DNA of 30,418 bases, from the NCBI GenBank assembly GCA_000961805.1, contig LADV01000343.1, positions 1-30,418 on the forward strand, read 5' to 3'. The position numbers were made by a program, and so were the translations under genes. The stretch is from Peptococcaceae bacterium BRH_c23 (lineage in GTDB: Bacteria > Bacillota_B > Desulfitobacteriia > Desulfitobacteriales > Desulfitobacteriaceae). Shown in pieces: positions 7,188-16,076 of the stretch. The notes under the pieces are model-generated. The model saw nothing but the letters and a program-made list of their open reading frames with translations, did no database searches and was not told the DNA's origin. How positions within the stretch are numbered: the stretch's first letter is position 1; each line of letters opens with the position of its first letter.

Positions 7188-8543
7188 TTAAAACCACGAA
7201 AGTCTGTCTGTTTTCACGAAAGAGAGAAAAATAATAAATCCTACAATGAAAAGAGCCCAAAAAAAACTTATTAGACGGATACTAGTTCCAAACTTACCAA
7301 GATAAAAAGATCCGTAGTTTTCTTCGATTTTTTGATAGCCCCAAATTGCAGCCCCAAGCGTTATGACATAGGACAAATACATTCCCATAGTACTGAGTGA
7401 AGTAATAAAATATAAATTCCGGGTCAAAAGGCTTAATAAAAAGGTCAGTGTTGCCGCTAAAAACACGCTATAAATTGGAGTATCATATCTAGAAGAAACA
7501 CGCCTCCAGAGTTTTGATAATGGTAACCCATCATCCCGAGAAAAAGAGTAAAGAATTCGTATTAATACTGTTTGTGAAGAAAGTCCCGCTGCAAACTGAG
7601 CCATCAGTATGAAACCCATAATAAACTTATAAATGGTAGGGCCTGTTGTCTGTCTGATTACATAAAGTGATAACGGCATTTTCGGATCAACTGGCTGGTT
7701 TAAATCTGGCAAAGCTAAATTAAGACTAATCAACAGGATCATACCAAGAAATGCAGAAACCACTACAGCATAAAACATTCCCCAGGGTACAACTTTAGAG
7801 GGATTAATACTTTCTTCTGAAACACTAGCTGCAGCATCAAAAGCCATAAGAGTCCACGCGGACATGAGAAGCGGTTGAGCGAATTGGGCAACTATACTCC
7901 CATCTAGTTTTTCTCTAATGAGAAAAGCATTAGTAGCCGAATTCCTTTGTCCAAATATTAATAATAAACTTACTAGGATTACCACTCCAATTATATGAAC
8001 ATTGACACTGAAATCATTGAACCAGGTTACAATACGAATGCCATAAATATTTATTAAACTGTGCAACAAAATAATTATTCCGGTCATCCCCATTATTATC
8101 CATGGATTCTTGTAATCCAAATCCAAATAATAACTTAGAAATATCCCCATTCCGAATTCTATCCCTGCGGTACAGGCAATCCAGCCGATGATAGAAAAAT
8201 AGCCACAAAAATTACCTATACTTCGGTTATTACTAAGCAGCTCTGTCCATTTATACACTCCTCCTGCCAAGGGGTAAATCGATGCGATTTCGCCAAGTGC
8301 TAACGCTAAGATTATCTGAAAAAAACAGACCACACCCCACGTCCAAATATTCCAATTTCCTGCTAATTGTTGCCCGTCGCCATAGAGAAACAATAAGCCA
8401 CTTAAAATTGAAATTACCGAAAAAGTGATTGCGAAATTAGAAAATCCACCTATTGTGCGGTAAAGTTCCTGTGCATATCCTAATCGGTTTAAATCACAGA
8501 TATCCTTTTCAATTTGACTTTCAAATTGGTTCTTTACTTCCAT
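7188..8543 (-). CDS. APC-superfamily permease (amino acid/choline transporter-like)
   Basis: 451 residues with about 12 hydrophobic helices and the APC fold. The N terminus has GYAQELYRTIGGFSNFAITFSVISI, followed by ALGEIASIYPLAGGVYKWTELL and MAFDAAASVSEES. These resemble the amino acid/choline transporter (ACT) branch (GABA, choline or amino-acid permeases). AAGGAG lies 7 bases before the ATG. It is 34 bp downstream of the other permease gene and upstream of eutW. Context suggests uptake of an amino alcohol or quaternary amine, but the substrate cannot be read from the sequence. Confidence 0.85.
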   Translation of the reverse strand: MEVKNQFESQIEKDICDLNRLGYAQELYRTIGGFSNFAITFSVISILSGLLFLYGDGQQLAGNWNIWTWGVVCFFQIILALALGEIASIYPLAGGVYKWTELLSNNRSIGNFCGYFSIIGWIACTAGIEFGMGIFLSYYLDLDYKNPWIIMGMTGIIILLHSLINIYGIRIVTWFNDFSVNVHIIGVVILVSLLLIFGQRNSATNAFLIREKLDGSIVAQFAQPLLMSAWTLMAFDAAASVSEESINPSKVVPWGMFYAVVVSAFLGMILLISLNLALPDLNQPVDPKMPLSLYVIRQTTGPTIYKFIMGFILMAQFAAGLSSQTVLIRILYSFSRDDGLPLSKLWRRVSSRYDTPIYSVFLAATLTFLLSLLTRNLYFITSLSTMGMYLSYVITLGAAIWGYQKIEENYGSFYLGKFGTSIRLISFFWALFIVGFIIFLSFVKTDRLSWF

Positions 8544-8577
8544 TTTTCGACTCCTTAAAGACCGAGGAAAACTAAAT

Positions 8578-10038
8578 CTAGTTAAGAAAACGTATACGGT
8601 TTCGTCTCATTTTTAATGCGGCTGCCGCTTCTTCGGGTGCCTCTTGCCGAATACTCTTAAGACTCCATTTAAAATAATAGAAATTAAGAATAATCAAAGC
8701 AAAAACTATTATTCTCCAATTCCCAAATAAATAATTATAAATTAAGCTAAATAAAATACCTGTCAATATGAGGATAATCATATATAACAGGAAGGAATAA
8801 TAAACCCGTCTATACGAATAAAAAAACTCCGGCTCTGAATTACGAATTTTGATAAAAGAAATTATAACCAGCAAATGTACACAAACAGCTGAACTGAATG
8901 CCGCAACTATTAGAAGTTTGATCGGGACCATGTAGGACAGGCCTAAACTAATTGCTCCAGGAACAAGAATTGCATAATAATAAGTCTTCCTTGTGGAATG
9001 GAGCTTACTTAAAAAGGATGGGAAATATCCTCCTCTTGATAACGCATAAACTTGTCTGGAATAACCGTTTATAAACCCTTGCAGCGCGGCTATAAATCCG
9101 ACTGAACTCAAAACTGTGAAGGTGCTTAACAGGACTTGATCCTCACTTTGAACATGTTCTAGTGTAAATAGCAAAGGAAATTCGCCGGCGTCTAAAAGTT
9201 GCCAATCAACCGACCCCACGGTAAAATACCAGATACTAAAACTAATTAGCACTGCCGTCAAAAGCCCAATGTACAGCCCCCTAGGCATACTCCGTTCAGG
9301 GAATCTGACTTCCTCTGCCGTCATTGTTATAGTTTCCAAGCCTAAAAAAAATAATGACACAAATGGAAGTGCTTTTAATATTCCTTGCCACCCAAAAGAG
9401 GAAGGTGCTGCTATTAAAAGATTAGTACTTTGTACAGTTTCGTAAGTTCCCAGGAAGAAAATAACAAGTACACCTAGCGCACAGCAAGTAATGCAGTAAT
9501 GAACAAATGTCATAAGACTAGCACTGAATAGTTGCAAATTAACTAAGAGTAAGATAAATATGCTGATACACAACAAGGTGGCATACTCACTGTTAAAAAA
9601 CGTTAGATAGTTTCTGAACGCTGCCAGAACAACCGCGGTACCAACAATAAATTCGAAACAAGTTAGAACCCCGGCCCAATAGGCCCCAAAAGACCCTAAC
9701 CCTTGTCTAACGTACGCATAGGGCCCCCCGATGTATGGAAAAAGTACGGATAATTTTGCTGTAATCAAAAAGAATACTAAATAGCAAAAAGAAAGAATAA
9801 TCAAGGCTACTAGCATACCCAGCGGCCCTGCTTCGCCCAAGCCCCAATTCCATCCAATAAACGGACCGGCCATGGTGGTACCTATACCCAGTACCCATAA
9901 GGATTTTGTATCTAAATTTTTCTTCAAGTATTGGCTCCGCAAAAAGTCCTCTGCAATACGATTGGTAATCAATATGTCCTGGGCATCGGATTTCATATCA
10001 TTTGAGAAAAAGAGTGAACTTTCCTTATCTTGGAGCAT
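8578..10038 (-). CDS. APC-superfamily permease, ethanolamine-permease-like
   Basis: 486 residues with about 12 hydrophobic segments. The first helix carries GTTMAGPFIGWNWGLGEAGPLG, similar to the GWNFGL-type signature of the ethanolamine (EAT) branch. ETITMTAEEVRFPERSMPRGL in the middle is also typical of that branch. An extended hydrophilic N terminus of about 45 residues is longer than usual, so a start further in is possible. The ribosome binding site (GGGGG about 12 bases upstream) is weak. It is first gene of the permease-permease-eutW-eutV group. The substrate is inferred from family and context. Confidence 0.82.
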   Translation of the reverse strand: MLQDKESSLFFSNDMKSDAQDILITNRIAEDFLRSQYLKKNLDTKSLWVLGIGTTMAGPFIGWNWGLGEAGPLGMLVALIILSFCYLVFFLITAKLSVLFPYIGGPYAYVRQGLGSFGAYWAGVLTCFEFIVGTAVVLAAFRNYLTFFNSEYATLLCISIFILLLVNLQLFSASLMTFVHYCITCCALGVLVIFFLGTYETVQSTNLLIAAPSSFGWQGILKALPFVSLFFLGLETITMTAEEVRFPERSMPRGLYIGLLTAVLISFSIWYFTVGSVDWQLLDAGEFPLLFTLEHVQSEDQVLLSTFTVLSSVGFIAALQGFINGYSRQVYALSRGGYFPSFLSKLHSTRKTYYYAILVPGAISLGLSYMVPIKLLIVAAFSSAVCVHLLVIISFIKIRNSEPEFFYSYRRVYYSFLLYMIILILTGILFSLIYNYLFGNWRIIVFALIILNFYYFKWSLKSIRQEAPEEAAAALKMRRNRIRFLN

Positions 10039-10460
10039 TTTGACCAGACCCCCACTAATACCTTTTGTCTAGTTATATGTTGCCTTAGGAATATTCCACT
10101 GTCAAGAGTGGGGAGCAGGACTGATCAGTATAAGCCAAGATTTATATAAACATTCTTATATTGTGAAATTTTTTAGAGAATTCTTTCAATGTGCATGATA
10201 GAATAGTTGTAAAACGAGTCAGCATTGACTTCTTTAAGTCAGAATCAACAAAAAACTTTACGCAAATAATAAAAATATCGGATTCAAAGACCATTATATG
10301 ATAAAATAATTATCCTATGCAAATAGGTGGAAATTTAGAGGTTTTTCCTGAAATAAGTCGAAACATAAGTTGATAAATGATTTCAACATTGAAAAAATTC
10401 GCCTAAAGATTAGGTTGCATTAACTATATAAAAACACACTGATTATAGGGGGTAAGCAGG
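10039..10460. promoter_or_regulatory. Divergent control region between the permease and activator genes
   Basis: About 420 AT-rich bases separate the leftward permease gene from the rightward activator gene. They hold the two UAS-like palindromes at 10216-10251. I found no convincing -24/-12 promoter in either direction. A TTGACA at 10106-10101 (minus) lacks a -10 at normal spacing. Confidence 0.45.
10216..10251. promoter_or_regulatory. Two UAS-like palindromes upstream of the sigma-54 activator gene
   Basis: GAGTCAGCATTGACTT (10216-10231) fits the 6-4-6 pattern with both arms intact. AAGTCAGAATCAACAA (10236-10251) has a good left arm and a degraded right arm. They lie between the activator gene and the divergent permease operon, so they may serve autoregulation or the permease genes. 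Confidence 0.5.
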
Positions 10461-11885
10461 ATGAGTACTGAACTAGAAGAGTTAGATTTTTACACGCTTA
10501 AAAAAATTCTCGACAATTCCCACGACGAGATTTACGTTACCAATGCGAATGGAATTGTCATTTACGTGAATAATGCCTGTGAGAAACACTACGGTGTACC
10601 ATCCTCCGAAATCATTGGTAAAAAGTCCAGAGAAATTTCAGAAAAAAAATATTGGGGTCCTCGGGTCAGCCCCATTGCCATCGATAAAAAAATGAGCATT
10701 ACCCTCGAGCAAAAAACATGTACCGGTAAAACATTACTTACGACAGCAACTCCACTCTTCGACTCAGATGGTAATATTGAACTGATCATTGAAAATTCCA
10801 GAGACGTAACTGAGTCAGAAGGAATTAAACATGAATTAGATAAAAGCATTCAGTTACTAAAACGATATGAAAAGGAAGTTGCTGTCCTTCGCGAGAAAGA
10901 AACGAAGATCCCCGAGTTTGTATGCAAAAGTTCAATAATGGAATCCCTTCTGGCACTTGTTCGACGAATCGCTGCGGTGAATTCAACGGTTCTCTTGCTT
11001 GGAGAATCCGGTTCTGGTAAAGGACATATGGCTAAATATATTCACAATAACAGCCCAAACAAAAACGGCCCATTTATTACAGTAAACTGCGCTTCAATTC
11101 CATCCGAACTCATGGAAGCCGAGATGTTCGGCTATTCCAAAGGAGCCTTTACTGGAGCCAATATTAAGGGAAACATAGGTTTAATCGAATTGGCTAATGA
11201 CGGTACCCTTTTCCTAGATGAAATCGCTGAACTTTCCCCTCGTATGCAAGCAAAACTTTTGCAAGTACTCCATGAAAATCAATACTTCAAAGTAGGAGGC
11301 CGCGAGATTCAACATGTCAATTGCAGAGTAATAGCGGCAACGAATCGCAACTTGCAAACCATGATCGCGAATGGAGATTTTAGAGAAGATTTATATTACC
11401 GTTTAAATATATTTGAGCTCGTACTTCCCCCCTTAAGAGAACGGAAAGAAGAGATTATTCCTTTAGCCCAAGAAATACTGGCAAAATTTAATCAAAAATA
11501 TAAACTAGACCACGAATTTAGCGAGAGATGTTACGATATATTTGTTGAATACCCATGGCCAGGCAACGTTCGAGAACTGGAAAATATTATTGAACGCTTA
11601 ACCGTCATCACCCAGGCTAAGGTTATTGATGAATATGATTTGCCTAAATCCTTTCACCCTTCAATAAATCATCCGATCGACCAGATGCCGTCCTTCTCAG
11701 GCAAACCGCTTTCTCTTGAAGATGCTTTATGTGATGTGGAAAAAAACCTCATCTTACAAGCCTATAAAGAGTTGGGAAGTTCCTATGAAGTCGCCAAATC
11801 CCTGGATATTAGTCAAAGCAAAGCCAGTCGTTTGATACGAAAGTATTTTCCTTCTGAGGAAAATGACCTTAAAACGACGGATTGA
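10461..11885 (+). CDS. Sigma-54-dependent transcriptional activator (PAS-AAA+-Fis)
   Basis: 474 residues. The N-terminal PAS domain (about 12-118: ILDNSHDEIYVTNANGIVIYVN) likely senses a small molecule. A short coiled linker (about 120-148) follows. The AAA+ domain has Walker A GESGSGKG (181-188), the sigma-54 contact loop GAFTGA (228-233), Walker B GTLFLDE (248-254) and arginine-finger region FREDLYYRL. The C-terminal Fis-type helix-turn-helix is SYEVAKSLDISQSKASRLIR (441-460). GGGGGT lies 9 bases before the ATG. It is the only plus-strand gene in the centre of the window and the only sigma-54 activator here. It is therefore the obvious candidate to bind the repeated 16-bp palindromes and drive the five -24/-12 promoters. 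The inducer is unknown. Confidence 0.95.
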   Translation: MSTELEELDFYTLKKILDNSHDEIYVTNANGIVIYVNNACEKHYGVPSSEIIGKKSREISEKKYWGPRVSPIAIDKKMSITLEQKTCTGKTLLTTATPLFDSDGNIELIIENSRDVTESEGIKHELDKSIQLLKRYEKEVAVLREKETKIPEFVCKSSIMESLLALVRRIAAVNSTVLLLGESGSGKGHMAKYIHNNSPNKNGPFITVNCASIPSELMEAEMFGYSKGAFTGANIKGNIGLIELANDGTLFLDEIAELSPRMQAKLLQVLHENQYFKVGGREIQHVNCRVIAATNRNLQTMIANGDFREDLYYRLNIFELVLPPLRERKEEIIPLAQEILAKFNQKYKLDHEFSERCYDIFVEYPWPGNVRELENIIERLTVITQAKVIDEYDLPKSFHPSINHPIDQMPSFSGKPLSLEDALCDVEKNLILQAYKELGSSYEVAKSLDISQSKASRLIRKYFPSEENDLKTTD

Positions 11886-11920
11886 TTCTAAATTCTAAAT
11901 TCTATATTGAATACACACAC

Positions 11921-12121
11921 TTAATTAACAAAAAAAGCAATATAACCTAAGGCTATTGCGCAGACTAAGCCAATAATATTTTCCACAAAAAAAAGTTTAT
12001 TAAGATTCCCTGAAAATTCTGGTCTAATCTTCTTTTTGAGATATAATGTGATCACCATTGCGCCCATATTAAGAACGAATAAGGGAATAAGTACAAATCT
12101 CGAAAAATCAGCTGTCAGCAT
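11921..12121 (-). CDS. Small two-helix membrane protein, unknown function
   Basis: 66 residues with two predicted membrane helices (about 8-28 and 45-65) separated by a basic loop (LKKKIRPEFSGN). GAGAGGAG lies about 9 bases before the ATG. A promoter (12173-12201) and the upstream symporter's terminator make it an independent unit. It converges on the activator gene. I do not recognise the family. Good start signals and clean hydrophobic pattern support it being real. Confidence 0.65.
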   Translation of the reverse strand: MLTADFSRFVLIPLFVLNMGAMVITLYLKKKIRPEFSGNLNKLFFVENIIGLVCAIALGYIAFFVN

Positions 12122-12172
12122 TTTTTAAAACTCCTCTCATGATAGAGTTAATAAATTGTTAGCATTTAAAAA

Positions 12173-12201
12173 ATTATATCGATTTAGGCAACGTATTACA
12201 A
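12173..12201 (-). promoter_or_regulatory. Sigma-70-type promoter for the 66-residue membrane protein
   Basis: Minus strand TTGTAA (12201-12196), 17-base spacer, TATAAT (12178-12173). The -10 box is perfect, the -35 box matches 4 of 6. Confidence 0.5.
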
Positions 12202-12216
12202 CTTTATTAATATTGT

Positions 12217-12250
12217 AAAATGGCTAAGGAATGATTCCTTAGCCATTTTT
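12217..12250. terminator. Terminator after the SSS symporter gene
   Basis: Arms AAATGGCTAAGGAAT (12218-12232) and ATTCCTTAGCCATTT (12234-12248) are perfectly complementary, with T-runs on both sides. It lies about 40 bp after the symporter stop. Confidence 0.85.
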
Positions 12251-12288
12251 ATCTATATCCAAATCTTAATCCTAAATCTTCGGGTAGC

Positions 12289-13965
12289 TTACAGGTGCAT
12301 CCCTGCAAAGAACTCTTCATTGTTATCAATAGGCTTATCTGAGATAGCAGCAAGCAGTTCCTTGGACGGCGGTGGGGATGCGAAAGTACCAATTAATACA
12401 CCAGCTATACCGCAAACCAAACCGACGACGCAGTAACCCAAGTAGGAGTTAGCCATTGCTCCTGCACCGAATATCCAGTCCCAAACTGGCGTGTTATAAG
12501 AGAATTCCCATACTTTGTATTCCAGAATGAAGAAGGTAAAGGTTCCTATGGTGCCGAATAATCCACCTAACATTACACCTAAAAGTGTAGCACGCTTCCA
12601 CCATAATACATAAAGCATCACGGAGACACCGGCTGTAAGCAACCCTGACGACAAGAAGTAGGCGTCATTGAGAGTCGCTCCCACGACTGGGCTGTTATAG
12701 AGTAAGGCCAGAAGAATATTGAGGACAATCATGAACACGGTAACCAAGCGCGACCATTTAACAATCTTAGCATCAGACCAGTTCCTCTTCTTGTATACCA
12801 GAGGTTGCAAAACATCATACGATAAGTTCATAGCCGTAATATTGCTGTAATTGGCTACCGTAGACATCGTATGAGCTGACAATAAGAAAATCAGCAGTCC
12901 TTTTAACAAAGGAGGCATATAGGTATTGATGTACGCTGAAATTATGTTATATGCACCTTTATCTCCCAGAACAGCAGCAGCAGCTACGACGCCGTCTGTT
13001 GTTTCAGGCGGGAACACGATTAGACCCAAAAGACCAATTATTGCAGCGGGGATAACGATAATAAAGGTATTGAAAGCGATGCTATATAGTCCACCTCGAC
13101 GAGCTTCAGCTGTACTTCTAGCAGCTTGCGCTTTAAGCCAGAAATCTTCTGCAGCAGCCCAGCCCGGTACCAGTCCAAGCATGACAATCAAGGGGAATGA
13201 TAAGGAAACATAGGCGAAAAAGCTGGTTGAATTCTTAGCCGCGTCAACCGGATAGGCAAGACTGTTAACGACAGGCTGGGCTTGCAGCATACCCCAAACC
13301 GTGGTACCTTGAGCAGTCGCAATGCCATCGGCTGTTAAGTAGATAGCAACTGCGGTGACAATCAAAATAATTGCACCCATGAAGAATTGAACGACATTGG
13401 CATTGATGACTGACCTGAAACCACCCATCCACATATACATGGCAATTGGAATTGCATAGATAATAATCATTGCCTCGATTGATATTCCCAGAGCCGGAGC
13501 CATGATTAATGATGCAGCATAAAGTTCTGCAGCCGACCAGATAGTATAAGAAAAGATATTAATGGGAGCAGAAAGGATCCTAGCAGGCAGTCCGAAACGC
13601 TTTTCCAGCATCTGGCATTGGGAGATAGCCTTAATCCTTCTTAATGGACGAGCCATTAAAAATTGCCAAATGTTTGAGAGAAACCACGGTATTGCCACGA
13701 CCCATAATCCGGATAATCCCAGATCGTAGGTGGCCCACGTCATCCAGGTGATCATACCTATTAGCATCCAACCGGAAGCTACAGACATACCCACCATATA
13801 GGCTGGTTGACTACGACCTGTGATCCAATAATCATTATGCTCTTCTTCCGCACTAGAAGTAGCTTTCTGCTTTTTATAGGCATTCAGACCTACGGCGATT
13901 AGAAATACAATGTAGGCAATAAAAACTAACCAGTACCACAATGGACTTACATCAGCATAACCCAT
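12289..13965 (-). CDS. Sodium:solute symporter (SSS family)
   Basis: 558 residues with about 13 hydrophobic segments. Typical SSS features are YWITGRSQPAYMVGMSVASGWMLIG near the N terminus, GGFRSVINANVVQFFMGAI (the SSS signature region), and LIFLLSAHTMSTVANYSNITAMNLSYDV. It has its own sigma-54 promoter and UAS, directly downstream of mttB. Co-control with the pyl and BMC genes suggests import of a substrate of this regulon, such as a methylated amine, betaine or choline. Substrate specificity cannot be read from the sequence. It is not the MttP permease known from methanogens. The start ATG at 13965 follows a GGAGTGACA stretch. Confidence 0.88.
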   Translation of the reverse strand: MGYADVSPLWYWLVFIAYIVFLIAVGLNAYKKQKATSSAEEEHNDYWITGRSQPAYMVGMSVASGWMLIGMITWMTWATYDLGLSGLWVVAIPWFLSNIWQFLMARPLRRIKAISQCQMLEKRFGLPARILSAPINIFSYTIWSAAELYAASLIMAPALGISIEAMIIIYAIPIAMYMWMGGFRSVINANVVQFFMGAIILIVTAVAIYLTADGIATAQGTTVWGMLQAQPVVNSLAYPVDAAKNSTSFFAYVSLSFPLIVMLGLVPGWAAAEDFWLKAQAARSTAEARRGGLYSIAFNTFIIVIPAAIIGLLGLIVFPPETTDGVVAAAAVLGDKGAYNIISAYINTYMPPLLKGLLIFLLSAHTMSTVANYSNITAMNLSYDVLQPLVYKKRNWSDAKIVKWSRLVTVFMIVLNILLALLYNSPVVGATLNDAYFLSSGLLTAGVSVMLYVLWWKRATLLGVMLGGLFGTIGTFTFFILEYKVWEFSYNTPVWDWIFGAGAMANSYLGYCVVGLVCGIAGVLIGTFASPPPSKELLAAISDKPIDNNEEFFAGMHL

Positions 13966-14124
13966 TCATTGTCACTCCTTCGATATTGAATTACAATGGA
14001 ATCGCTTCTTCAACTCCTATTCAATTTTGATTAAACTCTCACCTTCCCTCTTTAGCAAAATAATCTACTCAATACTCCAGAAATATTATTGAATAGTCAA
14101 AAAATACCGGCTTGTATATCTTAA

Positions 14125-14140
14125 TGCAAAAACTGTGCCA
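14125..14140 (-). promoter_or_regulatory. Sigma-54 promoter of the SSS symporter
   Basis: Minus strand TGGCACAGTTTTTGCA matches TGGCAC-N5-TTGCA perfectly. The leader to the symporter start is about 150 bases. This promoter, the UAS and the mttB terminator account for the gap 13966-14318. Confidence 0.88.
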
Positions 14141-14213
14141 TCTATATAAAACCCGATTGAATGCCCTATCCCTAGTAATTACGTTTATACGCCTTATAAC
14201 CAACACCTATATC

Positions 14214-14229
14214 GAGTCAGTTTTAACTT
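14214..14229. promoter_or_regulatory. Putative UAS for the SSS symporter promoter
   Basis: GAGTCAGTTTTAACTT, 6-4-6 interrupted palindrome of the shared type, about 75 bp upstream of the -24 box. Confidence 0.65.
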
Positions 14230-14255
14230 AAGTAAGTCAAAGAAGTGAAAGAAGT

Positions 14256-14286
14256 GAAAGAGCCGATACTATATACCGACTCTTTC
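14256..14286 (-). terminator. Probable terminator after mttB
   Basis: On the minus strand GAAAGAGUCG pairs with CGGCUCUUUC (10 bp with one U-G pair) across an 11-base loop, about 35 bases after the mttB stop. The U-run is interrupted (ACUUCUUUC). Confidence 0.55.
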
Positions 14287-14318
14287 TTCATAAATACATT
14301 GCTACTATTGTTATGTGG

Positions 14319-15842
14319 TTAGAATTTCGATTTTCTAGGTCGTCTTCTAGCTTCTTTTTCCTTCGCCTTGATTTCTGTTGTTTCAGCTTCTGCTTCTAAA
14401 ACAATGTCTTTCAACTGGCGTTGGATATCTTCTGAAAGGGGATTCTGATTTTCGTAGTTCTCAAGAATATCGATGGATTTAGCATAAGAAGTTTCGACAA
14501 TATCCTTACTGCCAGCTGCTTCCCAGTTTTCACGATTCCTGCGATCTAACAATTCAGATTTGGATAGCTCTTTGTAATGCGCGTAAGTGTGATCACAGCT
14601 AATGAATTCTCCGCCGATACCTACCGAACGGACAACTTCCAATGCCATTTTCTCATCACTTATCGGAATACCTTTAATGGTATGCAAAATCATACGAGCC
14701 ATTTCATTCTGCATAGCCATTTGAGCATAGTCCCAAGTTAGGCCACCTTCGAGCATCCCCAAACCATATATCATGTTAGCGCCTGCTAACGCTGGTAATA
14801 AGGCGGTCAGGGTAAACTCATGGGCTGCTTGGGCATCAGGTACTTTACTATCCGTCTAGCCACCGGCGACCCAGACAGGGATATTATAGAATTGAGAAAG
14901 TTTGGCACAAGCTGCGCTAAAGAGAGCAAGCTCTGGAGTTCCTACGCAGGCCACGGTTGTTCTCAAATCCATCATGGTCGTGGAAGTTCCATAGACCATG
15001 GGATACCCTCTCTTTTCCAGCTGACCCAAAACAAACATACTGAGAATTTCGGCATTATGGGTCACAAGAGTGCTGGCAAGGTTAACACAAGTCGTCCCGC
15101 CAGCTAATCCCATGGAGTTAATTTTAGCCGGAACGCCCAAGCGAATTGCTTGAAGTAGAGTATCAGTTGCACCCTTAGCATGGACAAGGGGGGCGACTGG
15201 GTCTGTACTTTGTGAGAAAAGGGGTCTTTGTCGGAATTTATCTTCGCCACCGGAAACAAGATAGCCCATTTTGGCGACTGCTCGCATGTTTTCAGGACGA
15301 TTCATCCCGATATAAGCATGCTTGGTAGAATAGTTATAGAACGATTCGGCAATATGCACTTGCGCAACGTCTGGGTCTACTTCCGAAGGACCTAAAGCCC
15401 TTTCAAAGACGATAATTTGATCCATCGCTTCACAGAAGCGGGTTACATCATCCACGTCTTTTTTAAAGGGTTTTCTAAGCTGCCGAGTATAAGGGTCAAT
15501 CATCCGGATAGCTTCACCGAAGTTAACAAATCCGGTCCGATTCCCTTCATTGAGCCAGTCATTCTCGCGTTTTCTGCCACATGCTCTAAAGGTCTTAGGA
15601 ATCGAGCGAATGGCGTCCTCCACTAAGAACGCAGGAATTTTCACAATATTAGTAGTACGGTCAAGGGTACATCCAGCACTATAGAATATCTCTCGTGCCT
15701 CTTCACTTTCCACCTTTACCCCAACATCCCATAGAAGGTCCAAGGTCGCTAAATGGACATCATACAGCTCATCGTTGGTAAACATATTCAGCCCGATCCC
15801 CTCCATGCGGGTGGAACCAGCGTGTATACCTCTGAATGTCAA
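14319..15842 (-). CDS. mttB: Trimethylamine:corrinoid methyltransferase with in-frame amber (pyrrolysine) codon
   Basis: 507 residues if TAG at 14858-14856 is read as pyrrolysine (residue 329). It transfers a methyl group from trimethylamine to the corrinoid protein MttC. The N part resembles MttB (MFTNDELYDVHLATLDLLWDVG; VTHNAEILSMFVLGQL; YGTSTTMMDLRTT). The context VAGG-TAG-TDSKVPDAQAAHE aligns with VAG-Pyl-SDAKVPDDQAGHE of methanogen MttB. The frame continues for 178 sense codons with family sequence (PALAGANMIYGLGMLEGG), so this is not a pseudogene. The start is set at TTG 15842 after GGAGGTGA; an upstream ATG at 15857 overlaps that site. It lies downstream of mttC and the pyl genes. The Pyl-less MtgB branch is excluded by the conserved amber. 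Confidence 0.95.
14856..14858 (-). other. In-frame UAG decoded as pyrrolysine in mttB
   Basis: Single amber codon at the exact position of Pyl in known MttB proteins, with the complete Pyl biosynthesis and decoding set in the same window. Confidence 0.95.
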
Positions 15843-15975
15843 AAAACTCACCTCCATATAGTTTAAGGACTATTAAAAGAAACATAAATGGTAGACCTAA
15901 AATCCATTTTGTGTGGACAAACCACCCCCTTAAATGGCCTTTTAATTTCGCACTAAATCTTTATCCTGTTTTCAA

Positions 15976-16076
15976 GACCCTCACTTCTATAAGTGGGGGT
16001 GGGTTCTTCGTAAACTTCAGGTGGGGTAGAGTCCCCATCTGAAGACTCGATGTTCAGCTTCAGCTGAACGAGTTCA
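15976..16076. repeat. Hairpin-rich intergenic element between mttC and mttB (possible small mobile or repeated element)
   Basis: Three consecutive inverted repeats fill this stretch. The first pairs around CACTT/AAGTG (about 15980-15996). The second pairs CTTCAGGTGGGG (16015-16026) with CCCCATCTGAAG (16033-16044), one G-T mispair. The third pairs GTTCAGCT (16052-16059) with AGCTGAAC (16062-16069). The element abuts the mttC stop codon. It may be an end of an IS200/IS605-like element, a MITE, or an mRNA processing structure. No transposase is present. Confidence 0.45.

Noticed and set aside
10081..10106. TTGACA with palindrome GGAATATTCC as a promoter for the APC-eutWV operon
   Set aside because: No -10 box at 16-18 bases; TATAAC lies 22 bases away.
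14820..15107. Plus-strand open frame within mttB
   Set aside because: Shadow of the coding strand; no start signals or family resemblance.
14319..15857. mttB as a pseudogene or two separate genes split by a stop
   Set aside because: The stop is a single UAG at the conserved pyrrolysine position, the frame and homology continue without shift, and the full Pyl decoding set is present.
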